DNA of 64,000 nucleotides. It comes from Stereum hirsutum FP-91666 SS1 (Eukaryota; Basidiomycota; Agaricomycetes; Russulales; Stereaceae). Of the stretch, positions 19,146 to 32,705 are shown piece by piece. Numbering within the stretch: the stretch's first letter is position 1; each line of letters starts with the position of its first letter. The DNA lies in assembly GCF_000264905.1 (NCBI RefSeq), contig NW_006763142.1, positions 1,612,585-1,676,584 of the forward strand, given 5' to 3'. The position numbers and the translations under genes are program-made. The notes under the pieces were generated by a model that saw only the letters and a program-made list of their open reading frames with translations, made no database searches and was not told the DNA's origin.

Positions 19146-22100
19146 TCATTGACACGCCGTAGCGCCATACTCCTCGATCACACTCTTCGGCTGGACGTAC
19201 TCTCCCAGCGGCACATACGGTATCCCCTCGAACCTACACGTCCCACCGCACAAAACAAACAATCAGCAACCGTCCGAACACCTGCCACACGCGAGACGGC
19301 ACAGCGACACGAAAAGGGGAAAGGATGAGATTGGAACAACACGTACCCAAACGCCCTCAAATCGCCCAACCTTAACCCCCTCTCCGTACTTGTCCACTGC
19401 GGCGCGGCCGTGATGCCGAGCACGAGCACCCTCAGTCCATATTTATAGTCTGGCGTTCCGAGCGCACAGCCTGATTGGGCGTCTAGGACGGCTATGAGGT
19501 CGGGTACAGTGGCTACGATCTGTACGGGGTGGTGAAGGTCAGTTCCGAGCGACATCAAGATAAAAGAGCGAAGAACAACGAGCTAATATGACGGGACTCG
19601 GAAGAATGGATGACGGCGAGGAGAGTATAGTAGGAGATGTGGCGGTGGAAAAGTGGAAAGAAACAGAGAAAGACCACGCACCTTCTTACCGCTCCCATCC
19701 CCCTTATCCACCTCCGCATACAAATTCTCATTCTTGAACGGAATCACCATCGTCCCCTCGAACCTCTGCACTGCTCCCTCCGCTCCATCCTCCACATCTT
19801 CGTCGTCCACCGCCAGTGCAGCGATGTGGACTTCGCCGATCGTGTGGCCCTTGTAGACTCTGCGCCACCATCACTCAGGGTCAGCATTGAATTGATTGAG
19901 GACGAGAATGAGGGAGGGGAGGGAGGGACGTACCTCCTCGTAACATCGACGATCTTTCCACCAAATAATATCCTTCCGGTCTTCTCGCCTCCCAACGCAT
20001 CGACCAGCACTTTACCCACATTTCCAATATTCCCACCTTTCGACGAACAATCCAACCATGTCAACAACCAGACCTCCTCATACTACACCAAAAGTCAGAG
20101 TGAAATGTAAACGAACCTTTGGACGCCAAAGCGAGCGCCCTTCCCAATCTCCACGACAGAGAAACTGTGTTCCGGATCATGGAGGTACGAAGGAGAGATC
20201 CTGCGACGGGTAGAGGTTTGTTCGCGAATCCGACGTGCGTTCTATACATATCCAAAACACCACAGTCAGCAATACAGTAATCGAATGAGATGAAGGTTGA
20301 GGTATAGGTATGAACATACCCCATCTCGCAACAAGCAGCCCTCAACGCCGAATCAACGTCCATGCTCTTCTTCGCCTTCGTCATCACCTACGCACAGCCA
20401 ATTTCACCCTCAGATCAGCGACGTTGCACATATTGCGCTCTGATGTATGCGATTCCTACCATGTAATTCCCGTCTCCACTCGCAATAGCAGCAGGAAGGA
20501 TGTTGAGCGAACGTTCGCTGGGATCATACACGTTCGGCGTAACTTGCCAGCCGGTTGGGTATGCGCGGCCCTAGATTATGCAGATGCAGAGTAGCGTAAG
20601 TACATACGGACTGGACAAGCGAAGGGCGAGGTGAAAGAGGACGAAACTCACCATGAAATCACCATCGAGGATAGGAACGTTCATACATCCGCTGGAAGAG
20701 AGCGTCATCTGCATACCAAAAAAAGTGGAGGATCAAGTTATAATTGAGTGAGCGGCACGGATTGAGCAAAAAGTAGGTGAAGACTGACGTTGATCATCCC
20801 GTTCGCGCCTCCGATCTCGAGGGCCACCAACGCCTTCAACCTCTGCTTATCGATCTATATAGATACAAACCAACACATCAGCAGCGTGCACCGATTCCAA
20901 AAGAGAGAGAGAAGACAAAGAAAAAAAAAACACTCAAACGCACCCGCATAAACTCCAACAACTCCTCCATCGCCTGTCCATACTCCTCCCCAAGTAACCT
21001 CTCTGACGAAACCTCCGGACTTCCCATCCCTCCACCCCACCCCACCAGTCCTCCTTCCCCGCCTTTTACCTCGCTGGATTCGTCGTCGAAATACCCCAGA
21101 TCAACGACCCTAATGCCCTCCCCCGCCCTCACCGCCTCCCTCAACTGCAAAAACACATGATGCGGCGAGCCGCCGCCTCCACACCCGAGGACGTAGCACC
21201 CCTCCGCGATCCAGGCCAGGTCCGTCGCTGAGATGTTCCATTCCAGTTTCTTCGGGTTCGCAGTGGAAGCGGTGATGCGCGGTTTGTAGTCCAAAATCGC
21301 CTGCGCTGTTTCGAGGTCGTCGTCGACCTCCTCCTTCTTCACGCCCTTCGATTCCTTGTTCGCAGCCTTGTGATAGAACACCTCTTTCACTTTCTCCCCG
21401 AACGTCTCCACCGCCTCTTTCACTTCCTCCTTCACCTCCTTCACTTTGCTCGCCGGAGTGGTGGTGGAAGTGGCATCGGTATCGGAGCTCTTGGGCACGC
21501 CGCTCCATTCGCCCGCGGCTTTGACGTAGAACCTGCAGCGGCCGGCGGTATACGCGACCGGGATCGCCTCGCTCTCTATGATCTTGACCTAGAGTGGGAT
21601 GAAAGACAGCAAGGTGAGTTCAACGACGACGATGCGGAAGGAAGAAGAAGAAGAAGAAGAGGAAGTGTGACATATGGGATGGGTCGAGAATTGAGGAAGC
21701 GAAGGTTAGCAGTGGAGCCAGACGTGTTGATAAGGCCGCACGGGACGAAAGAGATTCGTGAAAACACAATCCAACACAATCACAATAAATCGAACGCCCA
21801 GAACTAAAACGAGAGACATACCTTCTCAGCATCCGCACCCGCTTCAATCGCTTTCTCGATCGCTTGTTTCTCGATCGACGCACGCACTTCGGCCATCGGC
21901 TTGGTGGAGATGTCGGCGATGGTGTCTATTGTTCCTGAGATCTGTGGGTGAAGGAGAGAAATAGTGAGAATGGGAGAATGAGAGATGGGAATGGGAGAAG
22001 AAAATAAGGAGGACGAGGAAGAGGGAGAGTAAAGAATGCGGCGAAGACACAAAAAAGGATACACACCTGCGCAATAGCCGCACCAACCGCACTACGTCAC

Positions 22101-24334
22101 ATCCCGCCCAAAAAAAACGATAAATCAGCACCCACGTTCTCCTTCCCTCTCCTTCCTCGAAGAAAATAAGAAGGGAAAGAAAAAACTGACTTCGCGACAT
22201 CAAACCACCCAAACCGACAAACCCTACTAACCCCCCTCATCCTCACCCCCTCTTTTATCAATATGGACCCGCCCCCAACGAGATAAACCGGCAGGTCCGC
22301 CTGGGACGTCTTCATCGCGTCCAACGTGTTCTCGAGCATCATCCGGATCCTCTCCTGCGCTTTCTCGACTAATCCCTCAGCCTCAGCCTTCTTCGACGCT
22401 CCCTCGCCCCCGGATGATGAACCGTGGGGCAATAAGTGAGCAACCTTAGATTTATCGCCGACCCCTTCCAACCCCCCCGCAACCACCACATCCGTCGCCG
22501 TCATCGTCTTCCCGCCAAACACGAGCGCCTCGTCCGTTATCCGATATCCGACCGAGTCGGGCCCGATGGTGACGCGCCCCGTGGTGGAGTCTTGACGGAC
22601 GAGGGAGCCACCGCCGAGGCCGATGCTGTGGTTTTGGGTTTGGGTGAGGAAGAGTGAAAAGCGGGAAGTGGGGAGGGGGGGGGGGGGCGATGGGAGGGAA
22701 GAGGGCGGGAGTGGAACGACGTGGAAAGAGAGTTGCGTTGCGTGAGTGCGATGTAAATCAGGAAGACAGTACGAGTGGACGAACGGACTGACCTCGTTAC
22801 GTGCGGCATAGAGAAATTCAGACGGACGCCACAGAGTTCGTGATGTGCTGCTGCTTGACGGGGAAAACCGCTCGGTCTGTAGATGAACGCATACAAACAC
22901 GGATACATACAACAGAGGTCAGATTATTTTGGAACGAATTGCGCAGTGAGACGAAGGGCGGAAAGGAACGTACAATAGCATCCCGACTTCGGTCTAAAAA
23001 TACGCGCCACACGAACGAACACATCTCGGTGAGCTCCCGCCACACCACGAGAGAAGGAAGAAGAGGGAAAAACTGACGGTAGTCCCCCCGATATCGACGA
23101 CCAACGCCGCCTCGCCCTTCACGCCCGGTTTATTCCCCGCCTCCAAGGAAGCGAGGAACGCCGCGCCACGCATCGAGTTCGTAGGGCCCGACGAGCTAAC
23201 ATAGATACCCATCAGCCCCTATATATCTTCACTCACAACCACACAGACGAAAGAAACTCACAAAGTCCGAATCGGCACCCTCCCCGCCTCCTCACAACTC
23301 AACAACGTCCCATCATTACTCGTCACGAACACCGGGCGTCCGCCCAATCCCAGCTCTTTCGCGGCTTGCTCGAAGCTCTTCGTCGTGAGCTTGGCGTACC
23401 TCAGGAGCGCGGCGTTCATGATCGTAGCATTCTCGCGCTCCAGAAGTCCGAGGTTGGAGATGTCGCGGGAGCAGACGATGCCGAGGTTGGGGATGTGTGG
23501 GGAGAGGAGCTTGTGGAGGAGGCGAGAAACACGGGGTTCGTGGGAGAAGGTGAAGTCGATGGGGGAGTAGACGGAGACGATTGCGATTGCGTTTATGCCC
23601 TGAAGCGTATGTCAGAGGATGAGAGGGGATTGGGATGGGAGAAGGAGACGGAGACGGACTTGTTTCTTGATTTCCTCTGCGGCTGCTTCGATCTCCTTCT
23701 CGTCCACTTGTGCGATCTCGCTCCCATCGATCTGTAGCCCTCCATTCACGAAGAAATGCGGTCCTTCCAATACTGTGCACCACCATTTTCAATTACAATA
23801 GGGTGGAGCGAGAAGGGATATATGGACGTACTATGTCTAAGCTCCCAAGGAAACCCGACGAACGGCGGGGTCTTCCTGCTGAATGGGCCACAGAGCCGTA
23901 TGACCGCCACTCTGTCCAATCGACTCGCGTTCCTCTCCACCAACGCATTGACGAAGTGCTATATGCATCTAATGAGTCCTATTTGTTCGTACAGACAAGG
24001 GGGAGACTTACGGTAGTCCCGATACTCAACGCCTCAATATCCTTCTTCGCGTCTCCCGGCACCTGGTGCAACACAGACTGGATGGCATTCCTGATCCCCG
24101 TCGTCACATCGGGAGTGGTAGGGCTCTTAGCAGAGGCGAGGACGGTTTTGTGTTGGATGTCGTGGGAGTGGGAGTCGAGGGTGTGGGTGAGGTTGAGGAG
24201 GACGGCGTCGCTGGATGGACGGAGGATGAGGATGAGATAGGGGCGTTTGAGTGGGGATGGATGCGAGAGAAAGGGTGACGAACGTACGTATTCGTCCCGC
24301 CGACGTCGACGCCTAGTCTGAGCACTGGAGACAT
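19146..24334 (-). CDS. Hydantoinase/oxoprolinase fused to DUF917 domain
   Basis: A large multi-exon gene, roughly 1,000 residues, from MSPVLRLGVDVGGTNT (ATG at 24334) to a TGA at 19146. The N-terminal half is a hydantoinase A/oxoprolinase module of the actin-like ATPase fold: GVDVGGTNT at residues 8-16, LLERENATIMNAALL, a second phosphate loop ALVVDIGGTT, IGLGGGSLVR and LPVYLVGGGS. The C-terminal half is DUF917, beginning near WIAEGCYVLGCGGGGSPH and continuing through LKALVALEIGGANGM to the end. Family members hydrolyse 5-oxoproline- or hydantoin-like rings at the cost of ATP; DUF917 is related to S-methylthiohydantoin desulfurase. A cytosolic enzyme of nitrogen or sulfur scavenging is inferred. 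Introns are mostly 50-150 nt and one contains a run of 13 C (22675-22687). A broken copy of exons 2-3 lies at 30270-30640. Confidence 0.85.
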
Positions 24335-25128
24335 CTTCTTCGACGTGAGTTCGAGAGTATTGAGGGAGCGTAGATGTTCGAAAGCAAGTCGAGCGAGTGC
24401 CAGTGATGGCGTGCCTTCTCAGAATCAGAGTCGCGGGAATAGATAAAGTATAGAGATCGACATAGATAAAGACGAATCGGATGGATGTAAAATGCCGACT
24501 GAGGGCTATCGCTTTCGCATTCCCATCGCATCGTCGACAGCTGTCCGGCGAATGCGTCGGCGTCGGCGAGGCCAACGACGAACACGACGGCTCGAGCGGG
24601 GTCAGCAGGCGGACGGAGCTTCCCGAGAGCTTAGTCAGCCTCTTCATACTTTCTCTCGCCACAGACTCAGAGGGCCACAACGCAAAATGTCCAGATATGT
24701 AATTGAAAATTACAGGTTGTCTATGATGATCCTAAAACTCGAAATCAAGATACACCCGAGCACAACACCGATTGAGACTACACATTTTTACTACACGTAC
24801 GGATCAACCAACCTTGCAGGTCCATGTCCACCACGTCCGCCTCACTTAACCGGCTGAGGTCAATCGAGGAGCCCGGCTGCCCGAGCTCAACATGCGGTCG
24901 ATCTCTTTATATACAACAATTTAACGCTCATTACGATACATGAACAACTCCAATTCAGGGGGATCACCTGGAATCATTTGGGCTAGACTAGTGATCTACT
25001 CGGCATGGGCGTGATGAAGTTCGTGGCAATGCAGTGTGTGCAGGCATCAATGCATCAAACATCGAGCGCAGGGTGTTTTTAAAAAAAAAACTGTACAGCA
25101 ACCACATATGTGATCGCTGCACTGCCTG
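24335..25128. other. Intergenic, promoter of the hydantoinase gene
   Basis: No gene supported. Holds the upstream region of the hydantoinase gene and the 3' flank of the next minus-strand gene, with an A10 homopolymer near 25081-25090. Confidence 0.4.
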
Positions 25129-26363
25129 CTATAAATGAAGCATGCAAGTACGTGAGTTATCTGACTTGCATCTAAACCTGTAGAAACCGAGGACACAGCC
25201 TGTACTTACCCTTTGCGTCTTTCCGCAAGCGCATCTCGACCACAGTGACGGCTGCCTCCAGAGTCACCGTTAGACTATCGATTTTGGCGGATACTGTGCC
25301 AACGTCCGTCTAATTATGCATGGTAATGAGAAGTCAGAATTATAGGCTGGATAAATAATAAAACAAATATACCTGTACACCCTTGATATCGAGGGATTGG
25401 ATGACTTGCAGCTTGGTCTGTGGAACGTCACATCCGTTAGCATCGATTATAAACACAATTGCTAGTAAGTACATGGATAAACGTACATTGAAGCATGCCA
25501 AAGCAGCGTTGGTTTCCGCGTCACAGCGCTCAATCTTCTTCATGAGGTCTTTCCTCGAAACCAGGTGTTTCGCTTTCCCCAGAGGTCCGTTAGTAGCGAC
25601 GCACTTCTTGAGTACGACGACGATCTGCTTGAGTACGCTGTGTGAAGTCGTTTGTCAGCCCTCGTCCTGATCACGAAACTGTGAGTTGTTATGGGCAGCT
25701 TGCCTTTCGAGCATCCTGAACGGCTCTTGAAGATCCATAGGAAGATCTACATCGGGGCCAAGCCTCCTCTCCGTCTCGTCTACCATGCTCTGCAGTTGTA
25801 GGACTTTGTCCCTTAGCAATCCTCGTTCAAACTTCAGCAAATCGATATCCTATGCAATTGCAATATATGAGTAAATCATTTTGAATCAAAAAAATAATAT
25901 TCGTTGGACGCACGTCATTGACAGAGACGACATATGTGATTAGATTGGAAAGCGTCTGGACATAGGGAACGCCCTGCGTCATTGTTGCCACTTCGTTAAG
26001 CACTCCCGCGGCCGTGGACAAGGCTTCCATGGTCGGAGTCTTCGCCTTGGAGAATGAGACACGTTTCCGCCATTTCGCTAGTCAAATTCCCTTCATTAGA
26101 CGATTGAATTGCAGAATATGCGACCTTGAACATACCCAGTACAATCTTCACATTGACGGCGCTTCGAGAGCTTTGTCCCCTGGAGTCGCTCGATGGGTCT
26201 CCGTCAACCACTACGGGGCCAATGGTGTCATTCTCGGTCGCTGTGATCGCTGTGGGCGTATGCTCTGATGACAAAACATTGAATACCACTTGGGACTCTG
26301 GGTGAAAGAGTGTCAATAATTACCTTTCTTGGACCGTCTCTTCAATGCAAATAGCTTCCCCAT
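25129..26363 (-). CDS. Single-module paralogue of the helical (MLKL/HeLo-like) family
   Basis: Exons 26324-26363, 26136-26264, 25914-26077, 25704-25849, 25487-25637, 25373-25417 and 25210-25309 close in phase; the last short exon, probably ending near 25129, is uncertain. The protein starts MGKLFALKRRSKK, almost the same as the three-module gene, and has one intact module: VSFSKAKTPTMEALSTAAG, IQTLSNLITYVVSVND, KVLQLQSMVDETERRLGPDV, then a Lys-rich helix with VSRKDLMKKIERCDAETNAA, and an extra helical tail (TDVGTVSAKIDSLTVTLEAA). About 250 residues. The intron after 25704 uses a GC donor (gcaagc). No kinase or NACHT domain follows, so it would be a stand-alone adaptor or membrane-acting bundle if the fold guess is right. 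It lies between the hydantoinase gene and its decayed duplicate. Confidence 0.6.
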
Positions 26364-27895
26364 TGTTATCCGAGTGAATCGACACGAAATTCTCGGCGAC
26401 AGTGATAATAATGACGAGTTGTATGAGGCAACGATACAGTGGGCAGGCAGCACAGATGGTGGACGGAAAGAAAAGGACGACCCGGGTATCGCAGTCCTAG
26501 GATGCGGCGAATGGCACGGTCCACAGTGACACAGGCGGTTGCAGGAAAGCTATGTCGCGAGCGGCTCCTGTCTCTCTGGGAAGAAAGCGGGAACGAGATA
26601 TGTCGAGGACACATGATGGTGGTCTCGGAGATGAGGAGGCGGTGGAAGACTCCTAGGAGGTCGAAATGTTGTAGCGCTTCTGAGTCCTTGTAGCGAATTT
26701 GAGCAGTACACAGTCGAAAAACAATGTTTCGTCGGCAGTATATCCTCCCACAGCACAATGACAAGCAGCGGAGACATCGAGTCATTTATTCAACGTGAGT
26801 TGATACCTTTGTACGAGAGACCATATCGGTGGACCAAGCGCTGGCGAGTAGTTTTAGTTGACGGACCACTCAGCCTCTCTTCTCGATGGCTTGGAGAGAA
26901 AATACGGAAGATATTATAGAACGGTAATACCGAGACAGCGGGATAATAGGCGGGGGAACAGCAGTAACCACCTCATCCGAGTAGGCTTTTCGTCTTTCAA
27001 ACGTCCATCCTGTTCAATTCCACTTAACCACCCCATTGTTGACAGTTTTAAGATCTTCCAGGTCTCGAGCCAGCATAGAGTATCGGACTCACTCGGTCTG
27101 ACATGCAGAGCTGCTCAGAGGTCATGAAGCGAGCGGTGATCCAGAGACTTCGCTCCGGAGAGGCATCGAATCGATGCAAAGAATAGCAGCCCATAAACTG
27201 CGAAGATCATTGATACGGGGTTTCCCGAGCACATTACTCTTGTGCTAATCGTCACATAAGGAGTTCTCAAGGGCCACGCTGAAAGAATTGTTCTCTGTCT
27301 GGTAACAAATAATGTGTCGACACTTATTTTTCTTTATTTAATGTCGTCATACAGGATCAGTGAAACATGGTGAAGTGTAATCACCTCGAGACTCGACATA
27401 GTACGAAATGACAAACCGCCTAGTTTTACTACCGTCTGCAGTTGAAGTACAGCTACTCGGTGGAGAGAAGAGCATACAGTAACTATTCGCTGCATAGGAC
27501 ACTGGTGAGTAGTGATCACAAAGTGTCTGGGCGAACTTCAAGAGAGATATACAGAATTTTCAGCACTCTTCCATGACGTTTGGTTTTACAATTTCAGGGT
27601 ATCTTGTTTCGGTACGTTATGTACCATTCTCCCTCCGTCTCTAGACAAAATATGGCATATACGTAGTGCTTTAAAACATTGGAGCCCCCGCCAGAGCTCG
27701 TTCCCTGATTGGCGGAAGGGTTGAATGTACATCGCTATATATATATGCACTAATGTAGAGCGTTACCACAGAAAAGCTCTGAATCAGAGCCAACGCCTCG
27801 TGCCGATGCCCCATGGTACAAATTAAGCACATCACAGGACAATAAGTCGCCGGGGAGCCTTACTCCAGTTCTAGTTGTCGAACTTCTGAGCCCAA
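26364..27895. other. No confident gene
   Basis: Only short frames without domains. The 18-nt string around aatgtcgtcatacaggac is shared between about 27340 and 30842, hinting at dispersed repeat remnants on both sides of the DUF6533 gene. Confidence 0.35.
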
Positions 27896-29634
27896 TCATC
27901 TTTCATTCTCTGGAATAATGTCAAGAACATCCTCACGAGACTCCATTTCATCGTTACAGGTCCATTGTTCATGGTCCAACGGTTGGCCTATGTTCCCCAT
28001 AAACCAGCTCTGACTACGACGTGCGAAAGTGATTGATTGGAGTGAGACGCGACTCGGTCCATGGGTCAGGTTGGTGAGTCGTTTGTCATCATACGTTTTG
28101 AGATTCAAAACTAGGCGGCTGATGACAATATTTGGAATACTTTGGAGAAGATGAGGGCTGTCAGAGTATTTATCACGAGAACCGTGATGCCAACTTACTA
28201 CTCGTTATACGTGCTGAAGATATTGTTGATAGTGCTCAAATTTTCATTTGACTATTGGGGTAAAATTTTGTTGACCTCCGAGCCATCTGGATGTTAGACA
28301 CACTTACATAACCACAAAGAGCCAACTATGGCCGAAAAGGGGTGTCAGATCCACACGTTTTTCGATTAGCAATCCGATTGCTCACTCACAATATGCAGTG
28401 TGATATCAGGAATCAAGATTACGGAGACCAGTCTGGACAAGTCAGAAACATATTGGGTAGAAGTTGTACGACATGCAAGCTTACCCGAAATACAAACCTC
28501 CTTCAAAGTTCGGTTTCATTGAGTAATTCAGGATTTGTGGTGACAGGGCACACGCACCGTCACGGAGAATAAGTTCTAAGATGCTAGTTTTCCCAAAGCG
28601 CCGCATCTCCCGAACGTGAAAATAGGCTTTACTGAGTGTCATGGCGAAGACAAAAAGATCAAATGCCAACGCCAACGCTGTCGTTGCCAGTTGCACTACA
28701 GTATCCATTTTTAGCATCTACCGTAGAAACAGGGCAACGTCAGCCACTCACATCTAGGTATGGAAATTAGGGTATGATTAATTTTTCCACCGTCAGATAT
28801 ACAAGACACGGCATACCTGAATACGATGATATCGCTGTGATTCTCAGTCCTGCACCTCACATACCATGTCTCGAACGGTGCTTGACGCGTTCCATAAAGC
28901 TCTTTACTGGTCTACAAACGTGATAAGTTTCAGTACAAGAACTAGACCAAGAGAATTCGAATAAGATGATTCACCCAGTAATCCACTGCAACGCGCCCCG
29001 ATACGAGAACCATCGCCATAAATATAATCCAAATTTTACGAGAGTGTAGAGCGAATATCCTCATCGTGAACAGTGCTGTGATATTGTGGAAAATTACTCT
29101 CTAACTCCGTGTGATGGACCTCATGGAACTCACCGCTGGTCGCAATTACAGTAGTAGCCCCACAAATATAGTGAATGTGTGCAAAAACATCGCAGCTGTA
29201 AAAACGATTATGAAAGTTTCAGAGGAAGGGATTACAGAATCAACTCACATTTTGTCGCGAGAGGGTCCAGGTGTTGCGATGAATAGGTATGCGGCGATTG
29301 AACTCATCATTATGTAGCGGTTGATGAGATACAGTATCGAAACTCCACTAAGCTGTCTACACCAAATAACCTGCATCTCCATCGGAAGCGTCTGGATATA
29401 ATCAAATACCCATAGAGCTGACGTGTAACGTCGTTAGACCCTTCAAAACGAACGAATGAACGAGGCAGTACTGCAGGCTCCCAGAACTTACTTTGAGCCG
29501 ATACAGTGAAATAGTCCTCAATCATTCTGTAGAAGATCGGGTCAGCATACAAATGAGAAATATCGAGAGTGGAGGGAAGCATACCCGAGCGTCAGGCTTG
29601 CAATAGCTTCAACTATCATGTTTTCCGAAGGCAT
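27896..29634 (-). CDS. DUF6533 multi-pass membrane protein
   Basis: Starts MPSENMIVEAIASLTL (ATG at 29634) and ends IIPENER at 27896 after about ten exons with short introns. The DUF6533 hallmark is clear: a hydrophobic helix followed by LWVFDYIQTLPMEMQVIW and LYLINRYIMMSSIAAYLF. Further membrane helices follow (ICGATTVIATSALFTMRIFA; WIIFMAMVLVSG; VVQLATTALALAFDLFVFA). The last part (LVLNLKTYDDKRL) is the usual cytoplasmic end, giving a seven-helix-like protein of about 330 residues. This family is strongly expanded in Agaricomycetes and is often compared to receptors, but its ligand and function are unknown. A micro-exon near 28505-28520 (GGLYFG) is needed to keep the frame. Confidence 0.8.
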
Positions 29635-30268
29635 CTGAAGACGGATTCTGTAGTTGAGTGGGTCTCTTCAGTATACTATGAAAATAACTCTAGGCGCATA
29701 CCTTATATACGGTCCTTCGGAGGGGAGACTAGTAAAGGGCGGTAGGGCGGTTAAGTGGGCACAGATGGGGTCATGAAAAAAATCAACATCAGCAGCCATA
29801 TATAGAGTACTAAGTATAGCAAAGATACCCCTTAGATCAAAAACAAGGGGTATACGATCGTGATGTATATTTTTATAACTGTCGCTGATTGTAAAGGATG
29901 TGCACGGAAGGGCGCATCGTTGTATTTCGCACTCTTTTGATAAATATATGAAGAGAGACCTAATGATAGACATACCATTATGAACGTAGTCGTAGAAACC
30001 AAAATAGGGCATTATAGTGTGCTGGCCTCGTTCGACAACTTATTCTTACTTGACAAAGACGTGGCGAGATCCGGACCGTCATGGCTTGAATCAAATGATA
30101 GGAATCAGTGCAATAGATGAAACAGCCCTTGTGGCACGGCCACGCCCGCTGTGAGCATATGTCATAGGATATTTATGTGATGTCAGACACTGGTGTCGTG
30201 ATAACACCCCTCTTCCTTGAAATCCTGGAGAGTCTTACCTGAAAAGCGCCACCATCCCAAAGCAACGC
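29635..30268. other. Intergenic
   Basis: Probable promoter of the DUF6533 gene. A 114-residue minus-strand frame at 29668-30012 has no domain and is not supported. Confidence 0.4.
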
Positions 30269-30269
30269 A

Positions 30270-30640
30270 ACGAATGGCGGTGTCTTCCTGCTGAATGGGC
30301 CACAGAAGCCTTATGATCGCCACTCTCTCCAAGTGACTCGTGTTCCTCTTCACCAATGCATGGAAGAAGTGCTACATAATGAGCTCCTATTTAATCGTGC
30401 AGATAAGAGGTAGATTTAGAAGAAAGAGATTACGGGAGTCCCGATACTCAACGCCTCAATATCCTCCTTCGCGTCCTCCGGCACCTGATGCAACACGGTA
30501 TTGCGTTCCTGCTACTCGTCGTCACGTCGGAACTCGTCGGGTTCTTAGCAGAGGCGTGGAAGATTTTGCGCTGGGTGTCGTGGGATTGGGAGGCGAGGGT
30601 GTGGGTGAGGTTGAAGAGGACGGCGTCGTCTGGAATCGAT
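30270..30640 (-). pseudogene. Decayed partial copy of the hydantoinase gene
   Basis: This stretch matches hydantoinase gene positions about 23862-24215 (end of exon 2, intron, exon 3 area) in the same orientation. Shared blocks include tcttcctgctgaatgggcca, cccgatactcaacgcctcaa and the gggtgtgggtgaggttga run. It carries small deletions (one just after the cacctg/gcaaca block) and many substitutions, so no frame is kept. One edge falls at the exon 2 acceptor of the parent. Confidence 0.85.
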
Positions 30641-31645
30641 TTAAACCGCTACAAATATGCCCTAATGGAACAGAGAATTACTTTCTGATGATGTCATCTC
30701 GTGCGAACAATTTATCTGCCATGCTCCGTCTCTGCCCGATCAGCCGTCGAGCTCAAGGTAAACGCTGACAGTTGGACTCTTTCCTCCCTACATAGTCAAA
30801 ACGTGGAGGCCGTATAAGCATTATCTAACGAATCCTATCGCCAATGTCGTCATACAGGACTGTTGGTTGATTCTCAGTGTCAATTGGACATATACTTCGG
30901 TGCCTCTGCAACCATCGTAATTCACGCTACTATTTGACTGGAGATTGCTATCCTGATGTATGCTTATAGCTTGCGACGCAACCTGCGGTTCTCTCGCTGT
31001 GGGTAAGTTCATTTCATGAACTAGGTTTCGACTTACCTGTAGAAAGGTGCTCAGGCACTGGTCTGACTCTATTTACTCATCATTTACAGCTATAACTTAA
31101 TCCAAACTTGCCTCATTGAAGGATAACGACGATGACACCTTCGTGTGAGCATATGATAAGGTAGGAGATTGGCGATTGTGTGTAACACTGTCCGCATTCA
31201 ATCGTATTTCGAACCCAGATACTTCTGGGACTACCAGACATTAAAATCTTCAAGCAGTGACCGAACTTCGCTTTGTGCTTGTGACAGTCTATTTTGGGAC
31301 GTCGCCACACGCACCGATGGCTCGTGCCACTCACACTTCAACGAGGCATCTCTGGTACACTTTCTTCCTTGTACGCTGCTCATAAAATCAAATTGTACGA
31401 TGGTAAGGCAGTCATACCCATGTATGCGACGTCGCCATATATCATGATGACTGAGAATCTTGGTCCTTCGGGATTTGATCACCACATCTGTAGGCCCACA
31501 CGTCTCTCTTGCCATTTGCACTGCCTTATGGCCACTTTGCCTTGACCCGCTTCACCTCTTAAACTTTCTTTCTACACACCTTGCTTGCTTCTCCTTGCTC
31601 CCTGTTTCATCGTGACATCTGCACGTTGTATTTTCTGACTTTGAC
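30641..31645. other. Intergenic
   Basis: No gene recognised on either strand. Upstream region of the next plus-strand member of the helical family. Confidence 0.4.
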
Positions 31646-32705
31646 ATGGAACAGACGACTCCAGAGGCGCAAGCATCCAAGAAGTCCAAACACATCTGTT
31701 CAGACAATATATTGTCGGTACTGCGCCGTTTTCGGTTCCGTAACTATCCTCGGACCGCCTTGGAGGCTCATGACAGTAACAAGGATACAGTCGTCTCGAA
31801 AATATCCTCGGGACAAAATGAGAGAGGCGACACACGGACGAGACTTGGATCCCATCGTAAGACCAGTGAGCGTCTTATTAACGATGTCTATTCATGATTC
31901 TATCGGTGAACCAATGATGCCAACGATACAGATCTGGACCAGCTTTTGTCGACCACGCTACACCATACCAGCGACGCTATTACCTTTGCTGCCCTATGTC
32001 TTTCAGAGATGTCCCAGATGACCAAAAGTGTGCCGTATATTCAGTCCGTTTCCGGTGTGATCACATATATAGTCAAGGCGAACGACGTCTGTTACCTTTC
32101 ACGCTGCGATACTATTGTTTGACGTAGAATACTGACATCAGCCTCTCATCTTCTAGGACATAATTACCCTAAAAGATCGGCGAGCTGCCTTAATCAAAAG
32201 AGCGAAGGATGTCCAACACGCTCTCAATGACCTGGCCGGTGGATGCCACATGGATACAGCTCTTTCTGAAGGTTTACAAAAACCATTCGAAGTTCTCGAA
32301 TGGTCAGTCCATCGTCACTTTACTAAAGCGCTGCAAAGTTTTACTGACACACATATTTCAGTGTCCTACACCAGATCCTGGAAATCCTCAAATTATGTGC
32401 TGGCCGAAAGATTATTCTTTTCCTGCACCGCTCAAGACTCCTAACAGAGATCGACCAGTGCGATAGTGACTTGAAGATGGCTCTTACTTTGTTCAACGTC
32501 AGTATTAGATCTTTCACCGCCATGGGTATGACTGCAGACTGACTGACATACATGGGTACTCAGACAGCTTTGCATATTATGCAAGTTGTAGATTCAAAAG
32601 TAGTAAAGTCCAAGATTAACGAGCTTCGGGTATGTAATTTCTCAATTGTGAACATATATGCCGTTTCATTAGACTCAAAATTCAAGGCCACTGTTCGTAT
32701 CGTAG
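31646..32705 (+). CDS. Intact helical-family (MLKL/HeLo-like) paralogue
   Basis: Six exons (31646-31856, 31932-32086, 32157-32302, 32362-32497, 32564-32629, 32673-32705) give 248 residues. The exon plan matches the minus-strand paralogue at 25129-26363: the coiled-coil exon is 146 nt in both, and intron phases are identical (1, 0, 2, 0). Sequence blocks correspond: ALCLSEMSQMTKSVPYIQSV and GVITYIVKAND for the first helices, ALIKRAKDVQHALNDLAGG for the coiled coil, and LLTEIDQCDSDLKMALTLFN for the Lys/Asp-rich helix. The N-terminus (MEQTTPEAQASKKSK) differs. No catalytic residue or membrane anchor is visible. This is the cleanest single-copy version in the window and supports the other models. 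Confidence 0.65.
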
